DNA from: Desulfobacterales bacterium
GTDB taxonomy: Bacteria; Desulfobacterota; Desulfobacteria; Desulfobacterales; C00003106
Length of the DNA stretch: 29,376 bases
Reading direction: 5' to 3'
NCBI GenBank assembly: GCA_030672555.1
Contig: DAOVGD010000040.1
Location: forward strand, 1 to 29,376
Positions 15,625 through 23,564 of this stretch are shown here, piece by piece. The position numbers were made by a program, and so were the translations under genes. Position 1 is the stretch's first letter, and every line of letters begins with the position of its first letter. The notes under the pieces were generated by a model, which ran no database searches, was not told where the DNA came from, and saw only the letters and a list, made by a program, of their open reading frames with translations.

Positions 15625-16724
15625 CATTTGAGATATTGTTTGAATCAAAAGAGAATGCGGCCCGGGTGGGGAGACTTACAACCCCCCATGGGGAGATTGA
15701 AACCCCGGTCTTTATGCCGGTCGGAACCCAGGCTACTGTAAAGGCATTAACCCCTGAAGAGTTGCAAGATCTCGGTGTATCAATTATCTTGGCTAATACC
15801 TATCACCTATACCTTCGGCCAGGGCATGAGGTGATTGCGGGATTTAATGGTCTGCACAATTTCATGCATTGGGACAGGCCTATGTTGACCGACAGCGGGG
15901 GATTCCAGGTATTCAGTCTCGCCAAGCTACGAAAAATTAATGATGAGGGGGTAACATTTCAGTCCCATATCGACGGCTCAAAGCATGTTCTTACTCCGGA
16001 AAGGGCAGTGGAAGTACAAGAGGCGCTCGGTGCGGATATCATTATGTGCTTGGACGAGTGTACACCTTATCCTGCATCACGGGAGTACGCCAGATCCTCT
16101 CTTGAACTTACAACGGATTGGGCCAAGCGCTGCAAGGAGGCCAAACGGTCTGACCGATCCGCGCTTTTCGGGATAGTGCAGGGGGGAATGTATAAAGATT
16201 TGCGTATAGAGTCGGCTGAAAGATTGATCAAAATCGGATTCCCGGGATACGCAATCGGCGGGCTGAGTGTGGGAGAACCACAAGATCTCATGAACGAGAT
16301 CGCATCGCACACGCTTCCGCTCCTGCCACAAGAACGTCCCAGGTATGTTATGGGCGTTGGGAAGCCGAAAAATCTGATTGATCTGGTTGCCATGGGAGCA
16401 GACATGTTCGATTGTGTTCTTCCTACCCGGAACGCAAGGAACGGACAGCTCTTTACACGGCACGGCACAATCAACATAAGAAATGCCTGTTACGTATCCG
16501 ACCATGAACCCGTAGAGGCGGGGTGCCCGTGCTACACATGCCAAAATTATTCCAGATCCTACCTTCGACACCTCTACATGGCAAGGGAGATCTTAGCGTA
16601 TCGGCTGAATACGATACACAATATCCATTTTTTTATGAAGCTCATGAAGGAAATCAGATCGGCCGTACGCAAAGGGACACTGGACAAACTGCGGAAGGGG
16701 TGGAGTAGTCGAGTGGTTGAGTAG
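15615..16724 (+). CDS. tgt: tRNA-guanine(34) transglycosylase (queuine tRNA-ribosyltransferase)
   Basis: Exchanges guanine-34 of GUN-anticodon tRNAs for preQ1, the key step of queuosine synthesis. The 369-residue TIM-barrel protein shows TDSGGFQVFS with catalytic Asp93, the base-binding FGIVQGGMY and YAIGGLSVGEP, and the nucleophile Asp266 in MFDCVLPTRNARNG. A zinc site is formed by Cys304, Cys306, Cys309 and His335. Length is normal. The ATG is preceded by AGGG at short distance and sits inside a 12-bp duplicated segment, four bases after a heptad array. The final residues (SSRVVE) and the TAG stop are read from a GTCGAGTG-type octamer repeat, so the C terminus has probably been rewritten by the repeat. 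Confidence 0.96.
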   Translation: MSISFEILFESKENAARVGRLTTPHGEIETPVFMPVGTQATVKALTPEELQDLGVSIILANTYHLYLRPGHEVIAGFNGLHNFMHWDRPMLTDSGGFQVFSLAKLRKINDEGVTFQSHIDGSKHVLTPERAVEVQEALGADIIMCLDECTPYPASREYARSSLELTTDWAKRCKEAKRSDRSALFGIVQGGMYKDLRIESAERLIKIGFPGYAIGGLSVGEPQDLMNEIASHTLPLLPQERPRYVMGVGKPKNLIDLVAMGADMFDCVLPTRNARNGQLFTRHGTINIRNACYVSDHEPVEAGCPCYTCQNYSRSYLRHLYMAREILAYRLNTIHNIHFFMKLMKEIRSAVRKGTLDKLRKGWSSRVVE

Positions 16725-16806
16725 TTAAATAGTCGAGTGGGTGATTTTTGACGACTCGACTACTCGACGATTTGACCACTCAACCACTTGCGAAACGAAG
16801 TGGAGC
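16700..16806. repeat. GTCGAGTG octamer array, inverted, between tgt and fmdB-like gene
   Basis: About five octamers of RGTYRAGT type (about 16705-16744) face about five opposite-sense units (about 16750-16790), giving a long imperfect hairpin between convergent genes. This could slow transcription from both sides, though no T-run is present. The right edge TTGCGAAACGAAGTGGAGC (16788-16806) recurs exactly at 23042-23060. Confidence 0.9.
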
Positions 16807-16814
16807 TAAGTTAA

Positions 16815-17075
16815 TTATTCCGAAGAAGCTTTCTTAGAATCGGTTGACTTGGAAGTGTTATCCTGCTTTTTTGAAGAAGAAGAATTGCCCGGAGATTTCC
16901 CTGCGTAATCCGTTACATACCACCCACTTCCTTTAAGATGGAATGTGGATTGAGAAATAAATTTGTGGAGTTTCCCTTTACAAGCCTTGCATATGGATAG
17001 GGGTTTGTCGGAAAATTTCTGGAATGCCTCTTCAATAGCGCCACATTTTTCGCATTCATACTCGTATATGGGCAT
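16815..17075 (-). CDS. FmdB-family zinc ribbon protein
   Basis: A small 86-residue protein starting MPIYEYECEKCG, the hallmark of the FmdB/CxxC_CxxC_SSSS family. The two CxxC knuckles (Cys8/Cys11 and Cys29/Cys32) should bind one zinc. The tail after GSGWYVTDY is low complexity, rich in serine and lysine, as is usual. The first member was described as a putative regulator of formamidase in Methylophilus; the general function is unknown. It is transcribed against tgt and divergently from the YggT gene. An AGGA lies about eight bases upstream of the ATG. Confidence 0.88.
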   Translation of the reverse strand: MPIYEYECEKCGAIEEAFQKFSDKPLSICKACKGKLHKFISQSTFHLKGSGWYVTDYAGKSPGNSSSSKKQDNTSKSTDSKKASSE

Positions 17076-17274
17076 TTTTAAAGATCCTCCTCGAAATAAT
17101 TAATTTTATATGTTACCAATATAATCTCCTCTTCTTGTTTGTCAAGCAATTAAATCGGCATAAAGATGAAGGATCTTGACTTTTTAATGAAAGGTTACTA
17201 ATGAATATACCATAATCATGTAAAATTTTTCACTATAATTATTTTTTTATGCGTCGAATAGTAAAAGGAATGTT

Positions 17275-17574
17275 ATGCTTATATTTGCCAATTTTTTGAG
17301 CGCGGTTGCAACGGTTTTGGATATTGTTTTGACTATATTTATGTGGATCGTTATTGCCCGGGCTGTTCTGTCCTGGGTCAATCCGGATCCGTACAATCCG
17401 ATAGTCCGCTTTATTCACAACATCACCGAGCCGGTACTATATCGGGTCCGAAGGCTACTCCCTGTGAGTTTTGGTGGAATCGATATTTCACCGATTTTAG
17501 TATTTTTGGCAATAATATTTTTGCAGACATTTGTGGTGAAGAGTCTAAAGATGTTGGCAATGCGGTTACTTTGA
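17275..17574 (+). CDS. YggT-family inner membrane protein
   Basis: A 99-residue membrane protein with two hydrophobic segments (about 5-29 and 70-92) flanking the YggT signature ARAVLSWVNPDPYNPIVRFIHNITEPVLYRVRRLLP. The family is linked by gene neighbourhood to cell division and envelope growth (YlmG in Gram-positive bacteria). AGGA lies five bases before the ATG. It is followed after 11 bases by the DivIVA gene and then the DUF167 gene, a conserved trio. A membrane protein next to DivIVA fits a role in septum or pole organisation (inference). Confidence 0.88.
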   Translation: MLIFANFLSAVATVLDIVLTIFMWIVIARAVLSWVNPDPYNPIVRFIHNITEPVLYRVRRLLPVSFGGIDISPILVFLAIIFLQTFVVKSLKMLAMRLL

Positions 17575-17585
17575 GAGGTGATAAA

Positions 17586-18086
17586 ATGAAGATTACTCCT
17601 GTAGATGTTCAGCAAAAACAATTTCGTATGCGTTTTAGAGGCTTTGATGTTCATGAGGTGGACAACTTTCTGGAAGAGATAGCAGAAGCCCTGGAAGAAT
17701 TTTGTCGAGAGAACAAACTTCAAAAGGAGGAGATCCAGAGACTAAGAAGAGAAGTTCAGCAATACGAAGAACGTGAAAAGGGCTTTAAGCGCGCCATGAT
17801 GAATGCGCAAAAGGTCCTGGATGAGATGAAGGGAAACGCCGAAAAAGAAGCGGAGCTTGTAGTTTCGGAAGCTGAGATAAAGGCCGAAAAGATTCTTAAT
17901 GCTGCCCATAACCGTCTTGCCCAGATTCACGAGGATATTTCAGAACTGAAACGTCAGCGTGTACAGTTCGAAGTGCAGTTTCGTTCCCTGCTGGACTCGT
18001 ATGCAAAAGTCTTGGATGTGGATAAGGAAGATATTGAAGCCCTTGAGGCCGCTGAAGACAAGCTGAAGTTTCTGAAAAAAGGATAG
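17586..18086 (+). CDS. DivIVA-domain coiled-coil protein
   Basis: A 166-residue protein with the DivIVA N-terminal membrane-targeting motif, MKITPVDVQQKQFRMRFRGFDVHEVDNFLEEI, followed by continuous coiled coil (about 30-155) rich in glutamate, lysine and arginine. DivIVA proteins sense curved membrane and scaffold division or pole factors. The ATG at 17586 has GAGAGGTG five bases upstream, overlapping the YggT stop. A longer frame back to 17343 is just the shadow of YggT. Presence beside YggT and DUF167 is typical of Desulfobacterota. The partner proteins it positions are not shown by the sequence. Confidence 0.9.
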   Translation: MKITPVDVQQKQFRMRFRGFDVHEVDNFLEEIAEALEEFCRENKLQKEEIQRLRREVQQYEEREKGFKRAMMNAQKVLDEMKGNAEKEAELVVSEAEIKAEKILNAAHNRLAQIHEDISELKRQRVQFEVQFRSLLDSYAKVLDVDKEDIEALEAAEDKLKFLKKG

Positions 18087-18090
18087 CACG

Positions 18091-18139
18091 GATTGAGGAT
18101 TGACGATTGACGATTGAAGATTGAGGATTGAAGATTGAT
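18091..18139. repeat. Seven GATTGAV heptads after the divIVA-like gene
   Basis: Seven uninterrupted, in-phase heptads (GATTGAG, GATTGAC, GATTGAC, GATTGAA, GATTGAG, GATTGAA, GATTGAT) start five bases after the stop codon. They lead directly into the palindromic element at 18145. Confidence 0.9.
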
Positions 18140-18144
18140 GGTTT

Positions 18145-18335
18145 CGTAAAAAGTCTCGGTAGCTTGTCATTTCGAGCGACCTGCCCGCCATAGCCATGTA
18201 TGCCGGCATTGTGGTTGCCAAGCTAACTAGGCGTTGGCAGGCGGGAGCGAGAAATCTTTATCCTGTAATATGCTGAAAATATAAGATTTCTTCCCGCGGT
18301 CGAAATGACAAATTCGTTGAATCCGACTTTTTACG
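18145..18335. repeat. Palindromic intergenic element of about 190 bp
   Basis: The outer arms CGTAAAAAGTC (18145-18155) and GACTTTTTACG (18325-18335) are perfect inverted copies. Inner arms TTGTCATTTCGA (18164-18175) and TCGAAATGACAA (18300-18311) are also perfect. A nested segment around 18181-18245 (CCTGCCCGCC near one end, GGCAGGCGGG near the other) looks like a second repeat inserted into the first. No coding sequence is present. Confidence 0.8.
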
Positions 18336-18360
18336 AGATCATCAAGATTGACCAATAACT

Positions 18361-18654
18361 GTGAAATTATCAATACAAGAAACCGGAAAAGGTGTTTTAT
18401 TTAAAGCGGTTATTCAACCCAGATCTTCCAAAAACATTATTGTAGGCATCCATGGTGATGCGTTAAAGATCAAATTGACGGCTCCCCCGGTTGAGGGCGC
18501 GGCGAACAAGCTTTGCGTCAAGTTCCTTGCATCCATATTAAAAGTATCCCCATCTGATATAGAGATTGTCAGCGGACAGAGCGGACGAAAGAAAAAGATC
18601 CTTGTTCATTCGGTAACTCGCAAGTATTTAGAGTCAAAACTATCCCTTATTTAA
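18361..18654 (+). CDS. DUF167 (YggU-family) protein
   Basis: A 97-residue protein with the DUF167 core: VIQPRSSKNIIVGIHGDALKIKLTAPPVEGAANKLCVKFLASIL, then IEIVSGQSGRKKKILV. The biochemical function of this widespread small alpha/beta family is unknown. It starts with GTG and has no convincing ribosome-binding site, because the region upstream is the palindromic element. Its TAA stop lies in the first unit of an ACTCGACC octamer array. It is the third gene of the YggT-DivIVA-DUF167 set, although the large repeat between it and DivIVA may uncouple expression. Confidence 0.87.
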   Translation: MKLSIQETGKGVLFKAVIQPRSSKNIIVGIHGDALKIKLTAPPVEGAANKLCVKFLASILKVSPSDIEIVSGQSGRKKKILVHSVTRKYLESKLSLI

Positions 18655-18693
18655 CCACTCGACCACTCGACTACTCGACCACTCGACCCGAAG
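18651..18693. repeat. ACTCGACC octamer array, single orientation, DUF167-dnaE gap
   Basis: Four octamers (ACTCGACC, ACTCGACT, ACTCGACC, ACTCGACC) follow TTTAACC, which contains the TAA stop of the DUF167 gene (18652-18654). This is a one-armed copy of the GTCGAGTG family seen at 13.9, 16.7, 22.9 and 26.8 kb. Confidence 0.85.
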
Positions 18694-18737
18694 CGTTTCC
18701 CTTGACTCCTTACTATCCTTTTGATAATCATTTTCAC

Positions 18738-21700
18738 ATGTCAACTTCTGATTTCATTCATCTCCATGTCCATACCGAATACAGCCTTTTGGATGGAGCA
18801 ATCCGTCTGGACGACCTGATTCATAAGGCAGAATCGTATGGGATGTCTGCCGTGACCATGACCGATCATGGAACCATGTTCGGTGCGCTGTCATTTTATA
18901 AAAAGGTATCTAAAGCAGGGATGCGGCCGATTATAGGGTGTGAGGTTTATGTTGCACCCAAGAGCCGATTTGATAAAAATCCTCATGATAAGTCCGGTGG
19001 GTCCTACCATCTTGTCTTGTTGGCACGAAACAAAAAAGGATATCAAAATCTTTGCCGGCTTGCCACCATCGCACAATTGGAAGGGTTTTATTACAAACCA
19101 CGTATAGACAAAGAAGTGCTTAGGGAACATAGCGAGGGGCTTATTGCATTGAGCGCATGTCTGCACGGCGAGATCCCTCGTCTTATACAGAAAGATCGTA
19201 TAGATCTGGCAAAGGAAGTAGCGCTCTTTTACCAGTCACTTTTTGGAGAGGGACGATTTTATCTGGAGGTACAGGCGAATGGGATTGCTGAACAGGAGAA
19301 GGTCAATGCAGCTCTGCTTGAGATGAGTCGGGAACTTTCAATCCCTCTTGTAGCCACCAACGACTGTCACTATCTTAATTCCCAGGATGTCCGGGCTCAC
19401 GAGATCCTTCTGTGTATTCAGACCGGAAAGACTATTCACGATGAAAAGCGGTTCAGATTCAGGACCGACCAGCTTTACTTTAAGTCTCCGGATGAGATGA
19501 AAAAAGATTTTGCAAGTTATCCGGGTGCCATAGAAAATTCGGTGCATATTGCCGGCCAATGCAATGTAGAACTTGAATTCGGAAAGTATCATTTTCCAAA
19601 ATTTCCAATTGACCCTGGTGAAACAGCGGCTGAAAGAATGGCCCGTAACGCAGAAACCGGGTTAAAACAACGGTTACAAGAGATAGGTGAGCGACACCAG
19701 GGGCCTGTAGATGAAGAACAGTACCGGAAGCGTTTAAGATATGAGATCGATGTAATCCAGAAGATGGGTTTCCCCGGCTATTTTTTGGTAGTTGCCGATT
19801 TTATACGTTATGCCAAAGAGGCAGGTGTTCCGGTAGGACCGGGTCGCGGCTCGGCTGCAGGGAGCTTGGTGGCCTATTCTCTCGGAATCACAGAACTCGA
19901 CCCCATCGAATACGGGCTGATCTTCGAACGGTTTTTGAACCCTGGAAGACAGAGTATGCCCGATATTGATGTGGATTTCTGTATGGATAAACGTGAGGCG
20001 GTTTTCAAGTATGTATTAGACAAATACGGCGGTCCTGATCACGTTGCTCAGATTATCACATTCGGAAAACTGCAGGCCCGCGCGGTGATCCGTGATGTGG
20101 GACGAGCCCTTGATATCCCCCTTCGAGAAGTCGACGTTATTGCCAAATTGATTCCTGATGTCCTGAAGATTACCATTGAGCAGGCGATTCAACAGGAGCC
20201 TAGACTGCGGAAGATGGAGCGGGAAGATCCCCGGGTAAAAGAACTTCTTTCCATTGCGCGTGTTTTGGAAGGGCTTCCCAGGCATGCATCCACGCATGCG
20301 GCAGGTGTCGTGATTTCAGGCAGACCGCTGGTCGAATATCTTCCCCTTTACAAAGGCTCAAAGGGTGAGGTGGTCACCCAGTATGACATGAAGTGTGTGG
20401 AGGCTATCGGGCTGATTAAGTTCGACTTTTTAGGGCTCCGCACATTGACCGTAATAGACCATGCCCTAAAGCTCATACGAGAAAGACATGGTAATGCCCC
20501 GGACATTTCCAGGCTTGATATGGAAGACACCAAGACCTTTGAGCTTTTGTGTGCGGGGAAGACCACCGGCGTATTTCAGCTGGAAAGTTCGGGCATGAAG
20601 GACATTTTGGTCAAGTTGAAGCCCGAATCGTTCAATGAGATCATTGCGCTGGTGGCCCTTTACAGGCCTGGACCGTTGGAAAGCGGAATGGTCGATGATT
20701 TTATTAAACGGAAACACGGCAAGGTGGAAGTCGCTTATCTTGTACCCGAGCTTGAACCTATCCTGAAAGATACCTATGGCGTTATCCTCTACCAGGAGCA
20801 GGCAATGAAAATAGCTTCTGTTCTTGCGAACTATTCCATGGCCGAGGCGGATAATCTCAGGAAGGCCATGGGCAAGAAGGTCTCAGAGATTATGGTACAG
20901 GAGAGGAAGCGCTTCTTAGAAGGGGCAAATGATAACGGAATTGATCTGAAAAAGGCCGAAGCCATATTCGATCTAATCGAAAAGTTCGGGGGGTACGGCT
21001 TTAATAAGTCACATAGCGCAGCATATGCACTTATCGTCTATCAGACCGCTTATCTAAAGGCCAACTATCCGATCGAGTTTATGGCATCCGTGCTTACCAG
21101 TGAAATGGGAACCACAGACAATGTGGTCAAGTATATTACCGAGTGTCGCAATCAGGGAATTCCCGTCCTTCCGCCTGACATTAATGAGAGTGGGAAGGAT
21201 TTTACAGTGGTGGAACAAAGTATTCGATTCGGACTTGCCGCGATAAAAAACGTGGGTGAGGGTGCGATCGAATCGATTATTGCTGCCAGAGAGACGGATG
21301 GCTCTTTTAAATCAATTTATGATTTTTGTGAGCGGGTTGATTTACGTAGGGTTAACAAACGGGTAGTTGAGAGCCTTATAAAATGCGGCGCTTTTGATTC
21401 CACAGGCGCAAAACGCTCACAGATGTTGTATGTGATGGAAGATGCCTTAGAGATCGGGCAGAAAAGGCAAAAAGACAGGATAAGCGGGCAATTTAACCTG
21501 TTCGGCGCTACAGCCCAGGAGGGCGGGGTACAGCCGACACTACCGGACATGGAGGAATGGCCGGAGAATCAACGATTAGCCTTTGAAAAAGAGACATTAG
21601 GTTTTTTCGTTACCGGCCACCCCTTGGCCAAGTATGAAAAGATCCTCTCCAAATATACCTCTGCTGATACGCTGAAAATTTTGGATTTTCCAGATGGCAG

Positions 21701-22214
21701 ACAGGTGAGAATCGGAGGAGTAGTAAGTAGCTTTAAGGTGATTACTGACCGAAAAGGGGGGAGGATGGCGTTTGTAACATTAGAGGATCTGCACGGCTTC
21801 GTGGAAGTGACCCTCTTTGCTTCGGTCTATGAGAAGGTATCGGAATTCATAGATACGGATGTCCCTATTTTGGTAGACGGTCATATAACCAAGGACGAAA
21901 AGTCAGTAAAAATATTAGCAGATTCCGTAAGCCCGCTTTCAAAAGCAGAAGAGCTGAGCGCCACAGCAGTAAATTTTAATATTGATGTAACAGGGATTGA
22001 TAAGGAGCAACTAAAAGAGTTTCGTTCAATATTGGGCAACTATAAAGGGGAATGCCCCGCCTTTATCAATCTGCGAATTCCACGAAAGTCAGAGACTGTA
22101 ATCGCGCTCCCCGATTCACTGAGAGTACAACCAGGACACGCGCTTTCCGAAGCAGTGGATCGTTATTTCGGGCAAGAAGTAGTTGAAATCGTGTTTCAAG
22201 GGACCGCTAAATGA
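18738..22214 (+). CDS. dnaE: DNA polymerase III subunit alpha
   Basis: The replicative polymerase of the holoenzyme, about 1158 residues, close to the normal DnaE1 length. Order seen: PHP domain starting FIHLHVHTEYSLLDG; polymerase palm with PDIDVDFC (Asp409, Asp411) and KFDFLG (Asp563), matching the three catalytic aspartates of E. coli; then fingers, helix-hairpin-helix region (GGYGFNKSHSAAYALI) and an OB fold (about 989-1070, VRIGGVVSSFKV). I chose ATG 18738, since an upstream TTG at 18702 would add residues not expected before the PHP domain. Its stop overlaps the start of the UPF0280 gene by four bases (ATGA), so the two are co-translated. Confidence 0.97.
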   Translation: MSTSDFIHLHVHTEYSLLDGAIRLDDLIHKAESYGMSAVTMTDHGTMFGALSFYKKVSKAGMRPIIGCEVYVAPKSRFDKNPHDKSGGSYHLVLLARNKKGYQNLCRLATIAQLEGFYYKPRIDKEVLREHSEGLIALSACLHGEIPRLIQKDRIDLAKEVALFYQSLFGEGRFYLEVQANGIAEQEKVNAALLEMSRELSIPLVATNDCHYLNSQDVRAHEILLCIQTGKTIHDEKRFRFRTDQLYFKSPDEMKKDFASYPGAIENSVHIAGQCNVELEFGKYHFPKFPIDPGETAAERMARNAETGLKQRLQEIGERHQGPVDEEQYRKRLRYEIDVIQKMGFPGYFLVVADFIRYAKEAGVPVGPGRGSAAGSLVAYSLGITELDPIEYGLIFERFLNPGRQSMPDIDVDFCMDKREAVFKYVLDKYGGPDHVAQIITFGKLQARAVIRDVGRALDIPLREVDVIAKLIPDVLKITIEQAIQQEPRLRKMEREDPRVKELLSIARVLEGLPRHASTHAAGVVISGRPLVEYLPLYKGSKGEVVTQYDMKCVEAIGLIKFDFLGLRTLTVIDHALKLIRERHGNAPDISRLDMEDTKTFELLCAGKTTGVFQLESSGMKDILVKLKPESFNEIIALVALYRPGPLESGMVDDFIKRKHGKVEVAYLVPELEPILKDTYGVILYQEQAMKIASVLANYSMAEADNLRKAMGKKVSEIMVQERKRFLEGANDNGIDLKKAEAIFDLIEKFGGYGFNKSHSAAYALIVYQTAYLKANYPIEFMASVLTSEMGTTDNVVKYITECRNQGIPVLPPDINESGKDFTVVEQSIRFGLAAIKNVGEGAIESIIAARETDGSFKSIYDFCERVDLRRVNKRVVESLIKCGAFDSTGAKRSQMLYVMEDALEIGQKRQKDRISGQFNLFGATAQEGGVQPTLPDMEEWPENQRLAFEKETLGFFVTGHPLAKYEKILSKYTSADTLKILDFPDGRQVRIGGVVSSFKVITDRKGGRMAFVTLEDLHGFVEVTLFASVYEKVSEFIDTDVPILVDGHITKDEKSVKILADSVSPLSKAEELSATAVNFNIDVTGIDKEQLKEFRSILGNYKGECPAFINLRIPRKSETVIALPDSLRVQPGHALSEAVDRYFGQEVVEIVFQGTAK

Positions 22215-22942
22215 AAGCCTACACTGAGAGAACATATCGGAATATTATTTCTGAAAACAAGCTTACATCGTTTCGGGTCGTTGTCAAGGAGACCGATCTG
22301 TTGGTGAGAGCGGATCGGGAATTGGTAGCTGAAACAGAAAAAAGTGTTATAAGGCATCGTAGACTTATAGAGGAATATATGGATCGATTCCCCTCTTTTT
22401 TACATACATTGACTCCCTTTCCGGATGACCAATTTGCGCCTCCTGTTGTTCGGGACATGGTCGAGGCGGGAAAGCTTGCCGGTGTGGGCCCAATGGCATC
22501 TGTTGCGGGTGCAATTGCAGAATGGGTTGGACGTGATCTTTTAAATTATTCCCAAGAGATTGTCGTGGAGAATGGTGGGGATATTTTTATAAAAACAGAC
22601 AAGCCGTTTACGGCGGGAATTTTTGCCGGGTCCTCACCGTTGAGTAATAAAGTGGGGCTCGAAATAGACCCCGGAGATAAGCAGATTGCGGTCTGTACTT
22701 CTTCCGGAACAGTGGGACATTCTCTTAGTATGGGTAAATCTGATGCCGTAACAGTGGTGTCTCGTTCCGCATCCCTGGCAGATGCGACCGCTACCGCTGT
22801 CGGGAATCTGATTTCTGATAAAAAGGCTATAGACAAGGGGCTAACATTTGCGGAGTCGATCGCAGGGGTAATAGGCGTTGTAATTGTGGTCGGCGACAGA
22901 CTCGGTGTAAGGGGGGATCTGAAGCTGGTACGGACTGGTTGA
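22211..22942 (+). CDS. UPF0280 family protein (ApbE-like fold)
   Basis: A 243-residue protein with the UPF0280 (COG2122) features GVGPMASVAGAIAEWVGRDLL, VVENGGDIFIKT and CTSSGTVGHSLSMGKSDAVTVVSRSASLADATATAVGNLI. The family is structurally related to ApbE-type flavin transferases; the ENGGD segment and the late ADATATA stretch resemble ApbE motifs. A flavin or thiamine-related role is inference only. It overlaps dnaE by four bases, an unusual partnership with no clear functional link. The TGA stop falls in the first unit of the octamer array that follows. Confidence 0.87.
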   Translation: MKAYTERTYRNIISENKLTSFRVVVKETDLLVRADRELVAETEKSVIRHRRLIEEYMDRFPSFLHTLTPFPDDQFAPPVVRDMVEAGKLAGVGPMASVAGAIAEWVGRDLLNYSQEIVVENGGDIFIKTDKPFTAGIFAGSSPLSNKVGLEIDPGDKQIAVCTSSGTVGHSLSMGKSDAVTVVSRSASLADATATAVGNLISDKKAIDKGLTFAESIAGVIGVVIVVGDRLGVRGDLKLVRTG

Positions 22943-23060
22943 GTCGTCGAATGGTCAAATGGTTGAGTGGTTTGTTTCTAACAACTTGACGACTTGACGA
23001 TTTGACCACTTGACCATTTAACGACTTGACCGCTTAACCAATTGCGAAACGAAGTGGAGC
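22936..23060. repeat. Octamer array GGTTGAGT/AACTTGAC, inverted, upstream of lapA-like gene
   Basis: Four octamers (22937-22968) face seven opposite-sense octamers (22983-23038). The edge TTGCGAAACGAAGTGGAGC (23042-23060) is identical to that at 16788-16806. The first unit contains the TGA stop of the UPF0280 gene (22940-22942). Confidence 0.92.
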
Positions 23061-23078
23061 AATTTTCTCGGAGGAAAT

Positions 23079-23462
23079 ATGAAGAAATTTAAACTGATAC
23101 TCTTGTTGATTATTGCCGCCTTTATAGGCCTTTTTGTATATCAAAATTTGGCGGTTTTTACACATCTCTTTGACTTGAAACTCAATATCGGGATTAAGCG
23201 CTACGAGATGCTTAATATTCAATCTTCTCTTATCCTTTTAAGTTTGTTTCTGCTTGGATTTTTACTTGCCTATTTTCTCAGCCTGGGAGAACGTTTGAAA
23301 GCAAGAAGGGCTCTGAAGTCGAACAGTGAGAAGATAAAGGACCTGGAAGAAGAGTTAAATATGCTTAAGGGCGTGTCTGCAACCGTTGAAAGCGCCACAG
23401 ATGAAGATACTGCACCGGAAGACGTTGTTTCTGAAGAGCCTCCCTCAGAAGGAAGAACTTAG
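23079..23462 (+). CDS. LapA (DUF1049)-family membrane protein
   Basis: A 127-residue protein with two N-terminal transmembrane segments (about 5-22 and 46-70), separated by the short loop typical of LapA/YciS. A basic stretch follows, then a coiled coil (about 85-110) and an acidic tail rich in Glu, Asp and Ser. E. coli LapA works with LapB to control LpxC turnover and LPS assembly. Whether this homologue does so is unknown, though LPS genes are nearby. A strong CGGAGGAAAT site precedes the ATG. No LapB-like TPR protein is in the window. Confidence 0.75.
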   Translation: MKKFKLILLLIIAAFIGLFVYQNLAVFTHLFDLKLNIGIKRYEMLNIQSSLILLSLFLLGFLLAYFLSLGERLKARRALKSNSEKIKDLEEELNMLKGVSATVESATDEDTAPEDVVSEEPPSEGRT

Positions 23463-23471
23463 GGGGACAAA

Positions 23472-23498
23472 ATGGAGTAATGGACTCCAATACTCCAT
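23472..23498 (+). other. Hairpin in the lapA-mutS gap
   Basis: ATGGAGTAATGGA is followed by its near-exact inverted complement (12 of 13 pairs, one-base centre). No T-run follows, so an intrinsic terminator is unlikely. It could be part of the mutS leader. Confidence 0.6.
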
Positions 23499-23564
23499 GT
23501 CCATGGCAGAAACACGCTATTTCAATAAGCTTAAAAATTTGTAAGCATTTAAAAGTGTCCGTCC

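Noticed and set aside
16700..16806. Octamer hairpins as intrinsic terminators
   Set aside because: The stems are long but AT/GC mixed and lack a following T-run. A role in slowing polymerase is possible but a terminator call is not supported.
17176..17204. TTGACT and TAATGA as a sigma-70 promoter for YggT
   Set aside because: The spacing is 17 but the -10 match is poor. Not strong enough to annotate.
17343..17585. N-terminal extension of the DivIVA-domain protein
   Set aside because: It lies entirely within the YggT gene in another frame. ATG 17586 has a strong ribosome-binding site and starts exactly at the DivIVA motif.
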